From contig NZ_JADMLG010000002.1 of assembly GCF_015674855.1 (NCBI RefSeq), forward strand, positions 124,001 to 188,000: a stretch of DNA of 64,000 bases, read 5' to 3'. This DNA is from Nocardia bovistercoris (GTDB lineage Bacteria > Actinomycetota > Actinomycetes > Mycobacteriales > Mycobacteriaceae). The notes beneath the pieces are model-generated. The model was not told where the DNA came from, ran no database searches, and saw nothing but the letters and a program-made list of their open reading frames with translations. Position numbers and translations under genes: made by a program. Each line of letters starts with the position of its first letter. The stretch's first letter is position 1. Below, piece by piece: positions 47,895 to 56,735 of this stretch.

Positions 47895-48092
47895 CTACTT
47901 GCCCGCGGTCTCGTCCACCGTGGCCGCCGGTGCCGTGTTGATCAGTAAACCGGTGCCGATCGGGACGGTGGTGTCGGGTTTCACGAACAGGTACAGCACG
48001 AAGATCGCGACCCAGGCGATCCCGAGCAGCGCGGTCGACTTCCGCGGTCGGACCGACTCGCGCATGATCAGAGTGGAATTAAGTCGTCTCAC
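47895..48092 (-). CDS. Small single-TM protein between mscS-like and ftsE
   Basis: About 65 residues, one membrane helix (STALLGIAWVAIFVLYLFV) followed by a short outer segment (DTTVPIGTGLLINTAPAAT). It holds the position of the small Rv3103c-type gene in M. tuberculosis. The start GTG 48092 has GGGAGGG about 6 bases upstream and overlaps the mscS-like stop by 14 bases; ATG 48065 is the weaker choice. Function unknown. Confidence 0.65.
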   Translation of the reverse strand: MRRLNSTLIMRESVRPRKSTALLGIAWVAIFVLYLFVKPDTTVPIGTGLLINTAPAATVDETAGK

Positions 48093-48966
48093 TGATACCC
48101 TCCCGCCGCAGTGCCGCGGCGACTCGCACGCGCAGCTCACGGCCGACTTCGAACTGTTTGCCCGGCAGGGTGCGGGCAACCATCCGGATGTTGATCTGGT
48201 CCATCGCGAGATCGTCGATACCCATGACGGTGGGTTCGTCGAGCAGCAATGGCTTCAACCGTGGGTCCTCGTACGCCTCTGTACCGACCCGATGGAGTAC
48301 TTCGTTGACGCGGGTGATGTCGACGGTGGCCGCGACCGGGACGTCGATCGCGGCGCGCGCCCAATCCTTGGACAGGTTGGTCACTTTGACGATCTGGCCG
48401 TTCGGCACGGTGATGACCTCGCCGTCGGAGTTGCGCAGCGTGGTGATCCGCAGGGTGACGTCCTCGACGGTGCCCTCGGCGATCTCCGCCGAACCGGTCA
48501 CCGAGATGCGCACCACATCACCGAAGCCGTACTGCCGCTCGGTGATCAAAAAGAAGCCCGCGAGGATGTCCTGCACGATGCGCTGCGCGCCGAAACCGAG
48601 CGCCGCGCCGAGCACCGCGGCGGGCGCGATCAGCCCGGTGACCTGAAAACCGAGGCGCTGCAACAATTCCATGCCGACCAGCACGTAGACGATGGTCAGC
48701 ACCACCCACGTCAGCACCTGGGCCAGTGCGTGCCGGTGCTTGGCCGCCTCCGTGCGCACCAAGGCGTCGCTGCTGCGGAATCCGGAATCGATCCGCTGGG
48801 TGACCCGGTCGCGCACGAAGGTCGCGAACCGGGCGAACAACACCGCACCCAGCAAGAGCAGGATGATCTCCAGCCCGCTGGACCGCAGCCAGGCCGTGGT
48901 GTCCGACGAGATACCGAGCGCGATCACCGAATCGGGTCCCGCGCTGTATCGCCAACCACATAACAC
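48079..48966 (-). CDS. Mechanosensitive channel, MscS family
   Basis: Inner-membrane tension-gated or related channel, about 295 residues (counterpart in position of Rv3104c). Seen: three hydrophobic segments, the pore helix GLIAPAAVLGAALGFGAQRIVQDILAGFFL region (about residues 109-140) with its Ala-Gly pattern, then the beta domain EGTVEDVTLRITTLRNSDGEVITVPNG typical of MscS. The start is uncertain: GTG 48966 as given, or an internal GTG at 48927. It is followed by the small TM gene with an overlap. Confidence 0.85.
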   Translation of the reverse strand: MLCGWRYSAGPDSVIALGISSDTTAWLRSSGLEIILLLLGAVLFARFATFVRDRVTQRIDSGFRSSDALVRTEAAKHRHALAQVLTWVVLTIVYVLVGMELLQRLGFQVTGLIAPAAVLGAALGFGAQRIVQDILAGFFLITERQYGFGDVVRISVTGSAEIAEGTVEDVTLRITTLRNSDGEVITVPNGQIVKVTNLSKDWARAAIDVPVAATVDITRVNEVLHRVGTEAYEDPRLKPLLLDEPTVMGIDDLAMDQINIRMVARTLPGKQFEVGRELRVRVAAALRREGISETT

Positions 48967-49059
48967 ACGCCAGACAGGCTACAACGACACGCGCGCCGGT
49001 TCCGCGCGTCGCGCCGTTTCGACCCCGCCGATATCTTCGAACGGGGACGAATTCCGTTT

Positions 49060-50184
49060 CTACGCCGACTGATTCGCCTGCTCCCGCATCCGCCATCTGA
49101 TACCGGACTCGATGAAGGAGTCGATTTCGCCGTCGAGCACCGCACTCGGATTGTTCACCTCGTAGTTGGTGCGCAGATCCTTCACCATCTGGTACGGATG
49201 CAGCACATAGGAGCGCATCTGGTTACCCCAGGACGCGCCCTCGGTGGTCTTGAGCGCGTCCATCTGGGCGCGCTCCTCCTGACGTTTGCGCTCGAGCAGC
49301 TTCGCCTGGAGCACACGCATGGCCGAGATCTTGTTCTGCAGCTGCGACTTCTCGTTCTGGCAGGTGACGACGATGCCGGTGGGGATGTGGGTCAGGCGCA
49401 CCGCCGAGTCGGTGGTGTTGACGCTCTGGCCGCCCGGACCCGAGGACCGGTACACGTCGACCCGGATGTCGCCCTCGGGGATCTCGATGTGGTCGGTGGT
49501 CTCCACCACCGGCAACACCTCGACCTCGGCGAACGAGGTCTGGCGGCGGCCCTGGTTGTCGAAGGGGCTGATCCGCACCAGCCGGTGGGTGCCCATCTCG
49601 ACGGAGAGGGTGCCGTAGGCGTACGGGGCCTTCACCACGAAGGTGGCGCTCTTGATGCCCGCTTCCTCGGCGTAGGAAGTGTCGTATACCTCGACCGGGT
49701 AGTCGTGGCGCTGCGCCCACCGGATGTACATGCGCATCAGTTTCTCGGCCCAGTCGGCGGCGTCGACGCCACCCGCGCCGGAACGGATGTTGACCAGCGC
49801 CTCGCGCTTGTCGTAGCGCCCCGACAGCAGGGTGCGCACCTCCAGCGCCTCCACGTCGCCGTGCAGCGCGGCGCGCTCGGCGTCGGCGTCGGCGAGCGCG
49901 GTGGCCCTGGTCTCGCCTTCCTCTTCCTCGGCGAGTTCGTAGAGCACGGGTAGGTCGTCGAGGCGCCCGCGCAACTCCTCGACGCGACGCAGTTCGTTCT
50001 GCGCGTGCGAGAGTTCGCTGGTGACCTGCTGGGCGTGGTCCTGGTCGTTCCACAGATCGGGATCGGCGGCCTGGTGCTCGAGTTCATCGATGCGTCGGCG
50101 TAATTCCTCGATGTCGAGCACCGACTCGACCGTCTTGAGGGTGGCGTCGAGTTCGGCGAGGTCGGCGGAAACGTCGGGATGCAC
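49060..50184 (-). CDS. prfB: Peptide chain release factor 2
   Basis: Recognises UAA and UGA stops and releases the polypeptide; 374 residues. Seen: the SPF stop-codon tripeptide in [16 protein letters not shown] and the catalytic GGQ in [20 protein letters not shown]. The reading frame is uninterrupted: there is no in-frame UGA autoregulatory frameshift as in E. coli. The start GTG 50184 matches the M. tuberculosis N-terminus and follows TAGGCT by 8 bases; a TTG three codons earlier is an alternative. Confidence 0.97.
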   Translation of the reverse strand: MHPDVSADLAELDATLKTVESVLDIEELRRRIDELEHQAADPDLWNDQDHAQQVTSELSHAQNELRRVEELRGRLDDLPVLYELAEEEEGETRATALADADAERAALHGDVEALEVRTLLSGRYDKREALVNIRSGAGGVDAADWAEKLMRMYIRWAQRHDYPVEVYDTSYAEEAGIKSATFVVKAPYAYGTLSVEMGTHRLVRISPFDNQGRRQTSFAEVEVLPVVETTDHIEIPEGDIRVDVYRSSGPGGQSVNTTDSAVRLTHIPTGIVVTCQNEKSQLQNKISAMRVLQAKLLERKRQEERAQMDALKTTEGASWGNQMRSYVLHPYQMVKDLRTNYEVNNPSAVLDGEIDSFIESGIRWRMREQANQSA

Positions 50185-50328
50185 GAGGGTCAAGCCTAGC
50201 GGCCGTCCCGACGCACCTGCTCTTCAGGCCGGACGAGCCGATGCGGGACGGTCCGCCGAGGGAATGGAGGTGGAATCACTCATGCGCCGAGGATACCGGC
50301 GGATCCGGGGTGCGAGCGAGGCGAATTC

Positions 50329-51186
50329 TCAGTCGTTGACCGCGCGCAGCGCACCGGGACGGCGACCGCACAGGGTGTCGAGCGCGGTCGCGGTGGCCGG
50401 GTCGGCGGGCAGGTGCACGATCAGGCGCTGATCGTCGTCGGCGGGCAGGTCGAGCGTTTCGAAGGCAAGACGCAGGGCGCCGACGACCGGATGATCCATC
50501 CGGGTGACACCGCTGGCGGCGGGCAGGCTCGGCACGGTGTCGAGCCTGCGGGTGAACTCGGCGCCGCCGATGACCGTGAGCTGGTCGATCAGGCCCGCGA
50601 TGTTCGGGTCGGCGCGGAACGGACCGTGTTTGAGCGAGGCGACCACCTCGTCGGCCACCCGGTCCCAGTCCGGGTAGGCGCCGCGGGCGCGATCGTCGGC
50701 GAAGGTGAAAAAGGCGAGGCTGCCGTGGCTCGGATCGTCGAACAGACCGAGCGGCGCCATCAGCCGCCGGTAGGTGTCGGTGTGCGCGAGCACCTCGCCG
50801 AGTCGGTTCACGATCACCGCCGCCGCGGGTTCGAGCCGGTCGAGCAGGGTCGCCACCGTCGGGCGCACCGTGCGGTTGATCGGCGCGTCGCCCACACAGG
50901 TGAATCCCGGATCGGAGGCCTTGCTCAGTCGGTGCAGGTGCACACGTTCGCTCGGGGTCAGACGCATGGCGTCGGCGAGGGCGGAGAGCACCGGCGGTGA
51001 CGGTCTGCGATCACGGCCTTGTTCGAGTCGCGTGACGTATTCCACGCTGACGCCGGCCAAGGTGGCCAGTTCGGCGCGGCGCAGTCCGGGGGTGCGGCGG
51101 CGCGGACCCGCCGGAAGTCCGACCCGTTCGGGGGACACCGCCTCGCGCCGGGTCCGCAGGAACAGTCCCAGCTCGTTGTCGCTCAC
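50329..51186 (-). CDS. XRE/MmyB-type transcriptional regulator
   Basis: A 285-residue regulator. Seen: an N-terminal helix-turn-helix (LRRAELATLAGVSVEYVTRLEQGRD near residues 35-59) with the RRTPGLRREE-like lead-in, and a MmyB-type PAS-like domain (AAAVIVNRLGEVLAHTDTYRRL, DPNIAGLIDQLTVIGGAEFTRR, HPVVGALRLAFETLDLPADDDQRL). Such domains may bind fatty acids. It is divergent from the FMN-reductase-like gene, probably its target. The start GTG 51186 follows TAGCTT by 7 bases (leaderless). Confidence 0.88.
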   Translation of the reverse strand: MSDNELGLFLRTRREAVSPERVGLPAGPRRRTPGLRRAELATLAGVSVEYVTRLEQGRDRRPSPPVLSALADAMRLTPSERVHLHRLSKASDPGFTCVGDAPINRTVRPTVATLLDRLEPAAAVIVNRLGEVLAHTDTYRRLMAPLGLFDDPSHGSLAFFTFADDRARGAYPDWDRVADEVVASLKHGPFRADPNIAGLIDQLTVIGGAEFTRRLDTVPSLPAASGVTRMDHPVVGALRLAFETLDLPADDDQRLIVHLPADPATATALDTLCGRRPGALRAVND

Positions 51187-51330
51187 CCTTTCCAAGCTAA
51201 CAACGATCGCGGTGCGGAGGGTGTCCCTGTGACTACCAGTCTCGCGGCGGTCTCCCGGCCGCACCGTCGCCGATCGCAGACTCGATCGGCACGGTCGATC
51301 CAGACCGTGACCGAAGCCAAGGAGTGCGAA

Positions 51331-51927
51331 ATGTCTTTCACACCGGTCAAACTCGCGGTACTGGTCGCCAGCGTTCGGGAAGGGCGATTCGGGCCCGTGG
51401 TCGCGCGATGGTTCGTCGACCAGGTCGACCGGCACGGCGAATTCGAGGTCGACCTGATCGACCTGGCCGACGCGGAACTCCCGCTCGCGCTGCCCGCGAC
51501 CTCACCACGCCTCGACCCCGACCCGGTCCGCCCCGACGGCATGCGCGACCTGACCGCGCGCCTCGACGCCGCCGACGCGTTCGTCGTCGTCACCCCCGAC
51601 TACAACCGCAGCTACCCGGCCGCGCTGAAGACCGCCATCGACTGGCATTTCACGCAATGGGACGCGAAAGCGATCGGATTCGTCGGCTACAGCGGCGCCT
51701 CCGGCGGTTTGCTCGCCATCGAACACCTGCGCCAGATCTTTACCGAACTCAACGCGCACACTGTCCGCGACTATGTCTCGTTTCCGCGCTACTACCTGCT
51801 CTTCGATGAGAACGGCGAGCTGCGCGAGCCCGCCGAACCGGCCGCGGCGGCCTCGGCCATGCTCGACCAGTTGCTGTGGTGGTCGCGGGCGTTGAGTGCG
51901 GCGCGCGCGACGCCTGCGCTCAGCTGA
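51331..51927 (+). CDS. NAD(P)H-dependent FMN reductase-like flavoprotein
   Basis: Flavodoxin-like reductase of 198 residues. Seen: LAVLVASVREGRFGPVVARWF (phosphate-binding loop for FMN, about residues 9-29), VVVTPDYNRSYPAALKTAIDW (the family's PEYN-S-P block) and VGYSGASGGLLAIEHL. It reduces flavins or quinones using NAD(P)H. The start ATG 51331 has AAGGAG 6 bases upstream. It is divergent from the MmyB-type regulator, which most likely controls it. Confidence 0.9.
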   Translation: MSFTPVKLAVLVASVREGRFGPVVARWFVDQVDRHGEFEVDLIDLADAELPLALPATSPRLDPDPVRPDGMRDLTARLDAADAFVVVTPDYNRSYPAALKTAIDWHFTQWDAKAIGFVGYSGASGGLLAIEHLRQIFTELNAHTVRDYVSFPRYYLLFDENGELREPAEPAAAASAMLDQLLWWSRALSAARATPALS

Positions 51928-52076
51928 ATCGCGGGTGACCGCGACGTTGTGAGTGCGGCGCGCGCTCCGCTGAGCCGCGACGGACATGTACGAGCGAGCG
52001 CCCGGCTCCCGAGCCCCCGCCAGTGCGGCAGAAGGGTGCCGCACGATCCGGTGGCGCGGCGTCCGCACGCTCGAGT

Positions 52077-52583
52077 TCAGAGCGATTTCTCCATGAGCAC
52101 GACCCGGTCGGTGCCGTGGAATTGCGGTGGCAGCCGTGCTTCCCGCACTTCGCGGAAACCCTGTGTGGCGTAATACTTCCTGAGCACCTGGTTGCCTGCG
52201 GCGGTGTCGAGTCGCTGTCGGCGCAGTCCGTTCGCACGTGTCCGCTCGGCGCAGAAACGCAGGATTCGCTCCCCCAACGCACCGCCGCGCCGTTCCAGGG
52301 CGACCATCAGGCCGTGCACATATCCGGCGGCCGCGTCGTCGGCGCCCCAGAATTCGGGATCGCTCCAGATCAGTCGCACCGCCCCGATCAACGCGCTCTC
52401 GTCCCGCCAGACGAACCATTCGCCACGCGAAATCTCGGCGGCGACGGTGGCGGCCGGATACTCACCGGGCAGCCACTGGGCGATGCCGTTGTCCACCATC
52501 CAGTGCGCCAGCCGGTCGCGCAGTCCGGCGATGGCGTCGGCGTCGGCGTCGGTGGCGCGGCGCATCGGGGCGGGGTCGGTCAC
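52077..52583 (-). CDS. GNAT-family N-acetyltransferase
   Basis: Acetyl-CoA-dependent acyltransferase of about 168 residues. Seen: MRRATDADADAIAGLRDRLAHW at the start, AAGYVHGLMVALERRGGALGERIL with a changed acetyl-CoA loop (RRGGALG where RRxGxG/A is expected), and LRRQRLDTAAGNQVLRKYYATQGF, the standard GNAT C-terminal block. The substrate is unknown. The start is GTG 52583 or ATG 52565; neither has a clear ribosome site. Confidence 0.8.
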   Translation of the reverse strand: MTDPAPMRRATDADADAIAGLRDRLAHWMVDNGIAQWLPGEYPAATVAAEISRGEWFVWRDESALIGAVRLIWSDPEFWGADDAAAGYVHGLMVALERRGGALGERILRFCAERTRANGLRRQRLDTAAGNQVLRKYYATQGFREVREARLPPQFHGTDRVVLMEKSL

Positions 52584-52726
52584 CGGCCGCGCGGGTCGGC
52601 GGGTGTGAGGTCGACCTCGGCGGGCGGACCCGGCGTGCCGTCCATTCCCCATCCCTGTCCCCATGCGGCACAACATAACAAACCGGCGGCCGTCGCCCCT
52701 TCATCGCGCGACGGCCGCCGGTCTCG

Positions 52727-52999
52727 CTAGCCCGACAGGCTCGGGGGACGTGCCGAACCGGTGCCGGAACCGGAGGCCGAGCCGGTGCCGATCTCGAAGA
52801 CGCCGGAGCCGAGGTCGATGCCGGTGCCCGCCTCGCCCGAGCCGAAGTTCAGGACGGGCAGGGCGGAGCCGAGGTCGATGACCGGGCCGCCGGGGTCGAA
52901 ATCGACGGGTCGCGGCGGTGGGCCGGGGTCGGCGATCGACGGCGCGGCGCCGAGTCCTATCGATGCCGCCGCCGCAGCGAGGACGATGAGACGTTTCAT
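52727..52999 (-). CDS. Small secreted Gly/Ser-rich protein
   Basis: A 90-residue exported protein of unknown function. Seen: a Sec signal (MKRLIVLAAAAASIGLGAAPSIA, cleavage after about residue 23), then PGPPPRPVDFDPGG and repeated DLGSA / NFGSG / DLGSG / EIGTG units spaced about 10 residues. No cysteines. The start ATG 52999 has GAAGG 8 bases upstream. Confidence 0.65.
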   Translation of the reverse strand: MKRLIVLAAAAASIGLGAAPSIADPGPPPRPVDFDPGGPVIDLGSALPVLNFGSGEAGTGIDLGSGVFEIGTGSASGSGTGSARPPSLSG

Positions 53000-53198
53000 G
53001 GTCGGAACCTTCGTGGACGAGGTGAACGGGGTGTCGACACGGTAGCGGAGAATCGGACATTCTGAAGTGGATTCTTTTCACTAATTGCGACTAGATTTCG
53101 CCGAATGGAAACCGGCGGTGCGACAGCGGAATACGCACCGTTCCAGATGTGTACCGAACGCTCCGCGACTATCCGGTATCGAATCCGTTCCAGACGGG

Positions 53199-53246
53199 TC
53201 GACGCTCTTCTTACTCTAGAGTAAGATAGACTTACCGAGGAGTAAG
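53199..53246 (+). promoter_or_regulatory. Promoter and twin operators of the acyl-CoA dehydrogenase operon
   Basis: TCGACG (53199-53204), 17 bases, TAAGAT (53222-53227). Two 16-base dyads, CTTAC-N6-GTAAG, at 53210-53225 (fully palindromic CTTACTCTAGAGTAAG) and 53231-53246, with centres 21 bases apart, each followed by ATAG. The first fills the spacer, so a TetR- or FadR-like repressor would shut the operon. Confidence 0.7.
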
Positions 53247-53292
53247 ATAGCTGGGGCAGCCGCACCCGACCCACCCGAGAAAACAGGTGATG

Positions 53293-54696
53293 ATGAGCAC
53301 TCGAGACAGCGCAACGACGCGACGTCAAGGCAACGGCCGCAGCCACGAGAGCGCTGTCGGCCTCTACCAGCCCAAGCGGGACTGGATGGGCACCGCGATG
53401 CGGGTCATGACCACGATCACCGGCTCGGAACTCGCCGAGAAGTACAACCTGCGCAAACCGATCGAGCGCGCCACCTACGAAGGCACGCGGACCGGCTTCC
53501 GCACCCTCGGCGCCGCCACCCGCGCCTTCGCCAAGGTCGCGGGCGGCGGGCAACCCAAGCGGCTGTCCGACAACGAGTCGAAGAAGAAAGACCTCTTCGA
53601 CATCACCCCGTCCGACGAACAGCAGATGATCACCGAGACGGTGCGTGAATTCGCCGCCGAGATCCTGCGCCCGGCCGCCTACGAGGCCGACAACGCCGCC
53701 AAGGCCCCGCGCGACCTCCTCGAGCGCGCCGCCGAACTCGGCATCACCCTCATCAACGTGCCCGAGGAACTCGAAGGCGCGGCCGCCGAACGCGGCGCGG
53801 TCACCAACTCGATGGTCGCCGAAGCGCTCGCGCACGGCGACATGGGTCTCGCGCTGCCGATACTCGCGCCGAGCGGCGTCGCCGTCGCCCTGTCCCAGTG
53901 GGGCAGCGACGCACAGCAGCAGACCTACCTGCCCGCCTACACCGGCGAGAACGTGCCGCAGTCCTCGGTGGTGATCGCCGAACCGCGCGCCCTGTTCGAC
54001 CCGTTCGCGCTGCGCACCAAGGCCACCCGCGCCCCGAGCGGCTACCGCCTCAACGGCGTCAAGAGCCTGGTCCCCGCCGCGGCCGACGCCGAACTCTTCA
54101 TCGTGGCCGCCGAACTCGACGGCCGTCCCGCGCTGTTCATCGTCGAATCCGACGCGCCCGGTCTCGTGGTCGAAGCCGACCCGAGCATGGGTCTGCGCGC
54201 CGCCGGACTCGGCAGGCTGCACCTCAACGACGTCGCGGTCGGCGGCGACGCGATCCTCGGCGACGGTGACGCCGCCACCCGCGCGGCCGACTACGCCGAC
54301 GCCGTGCGGCTGGCCCGCCTCGGCTGGGCCTCGCTGGCCGCGGGCACCGGACAGGCCGTGCTCGACTACGTGATCCCGTACGTGAACGAGCGCGAGGCCT
54401 TCGGCGAGCCGGTCTCGCACCGCCAGGCGGTGGCGTTCATGGTCGCCAATATCGCCATCGAACTCGACGGCCTGCGCCTGGTCACCCTGCGCGGCGCCGC
54501 CCGCGCCGAACAGGGCCTGTCCTTCGCCCGCGAGGCCGCCCTCGCCCGCAAGCTCGCCACCGACAAGGGCATGCAGATCGGCTTGGACGGCGTGCAGCTG
54601 CTCGGCGGCCACGGCTTCACCAAGGAACACCCGGTCGAGCGCTGGTACCGCGACCTGCGCGCCATCGGCGTCGCCGAAGGCGTCGTCCTCATCTGA
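53293..54696 (+). CDS. Acyl-CoA dehydrogenase 1 (FadE type)
   Basis: FAD-dependent fatty acyl-CoA dehydrogenase of about 467 residues. Seen: an N-terminal extension of roughly 90 residues (SAVGLYQPKRDWMGTAMRVM...LRKPIERATYEG) before the usual start PSDEQQMITETVREFAAEILRP, the middle beta domain with GYRLNGVKSLVP, and the C-terminal helical domain AFGEPVSHRQAVAFMVANIAIE and QLLGGHGFTKEHPVERWYRDLRA. The usual catalytic glutamate region is GVAEGV near the end. ATG 53293 is used; GTG 53287 and ATG 53290 are adjacent. It begins the operator-controlled operon with the second dehydrogenase. Confidence 0.88.
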   Translation: MSTRDSATTRRQGNGRSHESAVGLYQPKRDWMGTAMRVMTTITGSELAEKYNLRKPIERATYEGTRTGFRTLGAATRAFAKVAGGGQPKRLSDNESKKKDLFDITPSDEQQMITETVREFAAEILRPAAYEADNAAKAPRDLLERAAELGITLINVPEELEGAAAERGAVTNSMVAEALAHGDMGLALPILAPSGVAVALSQWGSDAQQQTYLPAYTGENVPQSSVVIAEPRALFDPFALRTKATRAPSGYRLNGVKSLVPAAADAELFIVAAELDGRPALFIVESDAPGLVVEADPSMGLRAAGLGRLHLNDVAVGGDAILGDGDAATRAADYADAVRLARLGWASLAAGTGQAVLDYVIPYVNEREAFGEPVSHRQAVAFMVANIAIELDGLRLVTLRGAARAEQGLSFAREAALARKLATDKGMQIGLDGVQLLGGHGFTKEHPVERWYRDLRAIGVAEGVVLI

Positions 54697-54705
54697 CCGG
54701 CCCGT

Positions 54706-54745
54706 TCCACCTTTCAGGAGACCTGCTCCACCTTTCAGGAGACCT
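54706..54745 (+). repeat. Tandem duplication of a ribosome-binding site
   Basis: TCCACCTTTCAGGAGACC occurs twice, 21 bases apart. Only the second AGGAG is correctly spaced (about 8 bases) from the ATG at 54749. Confidence 0.6.
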
Positions 54746-54748
54746 TCC

Positions 54749-55978
54749 ATGATCAACCTCGAACTCCCCAAGAAGCTGCGGGCCAGCGCGAACCAGGCGC
54801 ATCAGGTCGCCAAGGAGATCTTCCGCCCCGTCTCGCGCAAATACGATCTCGCCGAACACGAATACCCCGTCGAACTCGACACCATGGCCGCCATGGTCGA
54901 GGGCCTCAACGATTCGGGCACCCAGAAGATCGGCGGCGCTGCGGGCGGTCGCTCCGGCGACGGCGAAAAGGACACCCACGCCACCGAACTGCTCGGCAAC
55001 AGCAACGGCGGCAATATGTCCGCGCTGCTGAACGCGCTCGAAACCTCTTGGGGCGACGTCGGACTCATGCTGTCGATCCCCTACCAGGGACTCGGCAACG
55101 CCGCCATAGCCGCGGTCGCCACCGACGAACAGCTCGCGCGCTTCGGCAAGGTGTGGGCCGCGATGGCCATCACCGAACCGTCCTTCGGCTCCGACTCCGC
55201 CGCCGTCACCACCACCGCCGTGCGCGACGGCGACGAATGGGTGCTCAACGGCGAGAAGATCTTCGTCACCGCCGGTCAGCGCGCCACCCACATCGTGGTG
55301 TGGGCCTCGGTCGACAGGAGCCTCGGTCGCGCCGCCATCAAATCCTTCGTCGTGCCGCGCGACGCCCCCGGCCTCTCGGTGGCCCGCCTCGAGCACAAAC
55401 TCGGCATCAAAGCCTCCGACACCGCCGTGCTGCTGTTGCAGGACTGCCGCATCCCCGCCGACAACATCCTCGGCAGCCCGGAAGTCAACGTGGAGAAGGG
55501 TTTCGCCGGGGTCATGCAGACCTTCGACAACACCCGCCCCCTCGTCGCCGCCATGGCCATCGGCGTCACCCGCGCCGCCCTCGAGGAATTGCGCACCATC
55601 CTCGCCGACGCAGGCGTCGAGATCTCCTACGACACCCCGCCCAACAACCAGCACGCCGCCGCCGCCGAATTCCTGCGCATGGAAGCCGATTACGAAGCGG
55701 CCTACCTGCTGGCCCTGCGCGCCGCCTGGATGGCCGACAACAAGAAACCCAACTCCCTGGAAGCCTCGATGTCGAAGGCCAAAGCGGGCCGCACGGGCAC
55801 CGACGTCACCCTCAAGGCCGTCGAACTCGCGGGCACCATCGGCTACTCCCAACACACCCTGCTGGAAAAATGGGGCCGCGACTCCAAGATCCTCGACATC
55901 TTCGAGGGCACGCAGCAGATCCAACAACTGATCGTCGCCCGGCGGGTTCTCGGACTCACCAGCGCCGAACTGAAATAG
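54749..55978 (+). CDS. Acyl-CoA dehydrogenase 2 (FadE type)
   Basis: FAD-dependent acyl-CoA dehydrogenase of 409 residues. Seen: AITEPSFGSDSAAVTTTA (flavin and substrate loop), WVLNGEKIFVTAGQRATHIVVWA, GFAGVMQTFDNTRPLVAAMAIG, and the end KILDIFEGTQQIQQLIVAR with the catalytic glutamate in FEGT. The two dehydrogenases are separated by only 52 bases and probably act together, perhaps as a heteromer as known for actinobacterial FadE pairs. The last 93 bases are repeated at 57556-57648: the gene end is the attachment site of a decayed island. Confidence 0.92.
   Translation: MINLELPKKLRASANQAHQVAKEIFRPVSRKYDLAEHEYPVELDTMAAMVEGLNDSGTQKIGGAAGGRSGDGEKDTHATELLGNSNGGNMSALLNALETSWGDVGLMLSIPYQGLGNAAIAAVATDEQLARFGKVWAAMAITEPSFGSDSAAVTTTAVRDGDEWVLNGEKIFVTAGQRATHIVVWASVDRSLGRAAIKSFVVPRDAPGLSVARLEHKLGIKASDTAVLLLQDCRIPADNILGSPEVNVEKGFAGVMQTFDNTRPLVAAMAIGVTRAALEELRTILADAGVEISYDTPPNNQHAAAAEFLRMEADYEAAYLLALRAAWMADNKKPNSLEASMSKAKAGRTGTDVTLKAVELAGTIGYSQHTLLEKWGRDSKILDIFEGTQQIQQLIVARRVLGLTSAELK
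55886..55978. repeat. Attachment-type direct repeat, left copy (3' end of dehydrogenase 2)
   Basis: 93 bases, 90 of them identical to 57556-57648. It completes the working gene. Similarity continues weakly past the stop (GTCGGACA in both). Confidence 0.8.
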
Positions 55979-55994
55979 TCTGTCGGACAACGGT

Positions 55995-56032
55995 AATCCG
56001 GTGCCGCTCGGATCGTCGACTGGCACCGGATT
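55995..56032 (+). terminator. Terminator of the acyl-CoA dehydrogenase operon
   Basis: Stem AATCCGGTGCC / GGCACCGGATT (11 pairs) with a 16-base loop, 17 bases after the stop, followed by TCC. Confidence 0.65.
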
Positions 56033-56052
56033 TCCGGTCTCCGTCTGGACGC

Positions 56053-56253
56053 TCACACGCTCGGCTCTTTCTGGGCCGCTGTTGGGCCGTCATCGACCAC
56101 CCAGGCCGGGAACGCGTCGTCCACAGCCCACCGCGCCCGCTCATTGCTCGATGGCAGCAGGTGCCTATACACCCGGCTGAAAGAATCCGGCGGTATCGAC
56201 AGACGTGGTTGCGTGGTCCCCTGCCTCCTCATGGCCCGATTGTCTGACCTCAC
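56053..56253 (-). pseudogene. C-terminal relic of a tyrosine recombinase (integrase 3)
   Basis: Minus-strand frame reads FSRVYRHLLPSSNERARWAVDDAF and ends DDGPTAAQKEPSV. This is the end of a tyrosine integrase: catalytic tyrosine in VYRHL and the tail that relatives write as YGHLxPSxxERARxAVD. Everything before is missing. It ends 75 bases from the left repeat, the expected place for an integrase next to its attachment site. Confidence 0.7.
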
Positions 56254-56735
56254 TCGGCCGAATCAAGGGAAAGAACGCCCTTGACACGACCTCCCTCCGC
56301 TCAGGGATGGCCAGGACGAGGAAGCCAGGGGAAGGGAGTCACCGGAGCCGCCTAGAGGCCGCTCTTCGACCGGATTGTCAGACAGTTCACGCACTGATAC
56401 ATCCTCCCCACACCGAGGGAAGCTGCCGGGATGAAGTCAGCAGCCCGCGAGGCCATTTGGCACGTGGATGACACAACCCGCCCGGACAGTGCCGAACAGT
56501 CGGATACTGAATCGCCAAGTGACGAGACTTCACCACCCACCTGGAAATCCCGGAAACCAGCCCGAGCTTACCTCCGGAGCAGAAGGCCGGTTCAAACAGA
56601 TGACAACGGCAGATGCCCTCTGTCGAGCACTTGACCACCGAGGAGAGACCCGCACGAACACAGGGCTGGAAGCAAGGAAAAGACGACGCCGAGAGGTAGA
56701 AAGAATTCAAAACGGCCCGGACATTAGGGCTCCAG
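56254..56735. other. Foreign spacer inside the decayed island
   Basis: About 480 bases of lower GC. Frames on both strands are short or carry stops and I recognise none. No clear intron or insertion-sequence ends. Confidence 0.45.

Noticed and set aside
49060..50184. Autoregulatory frameshift in prfB
   Set aside because: The frame is continuous from the start to the stop with no in-frame TGA, as in mycobacteria.
56254..56735. Group II intron or insertion-sequence remnant
   Set aside because: A GTGCG-like 5' end appears on the minus strand, but there is no domain V, reverse transcriptase or terminal inverted repeat.
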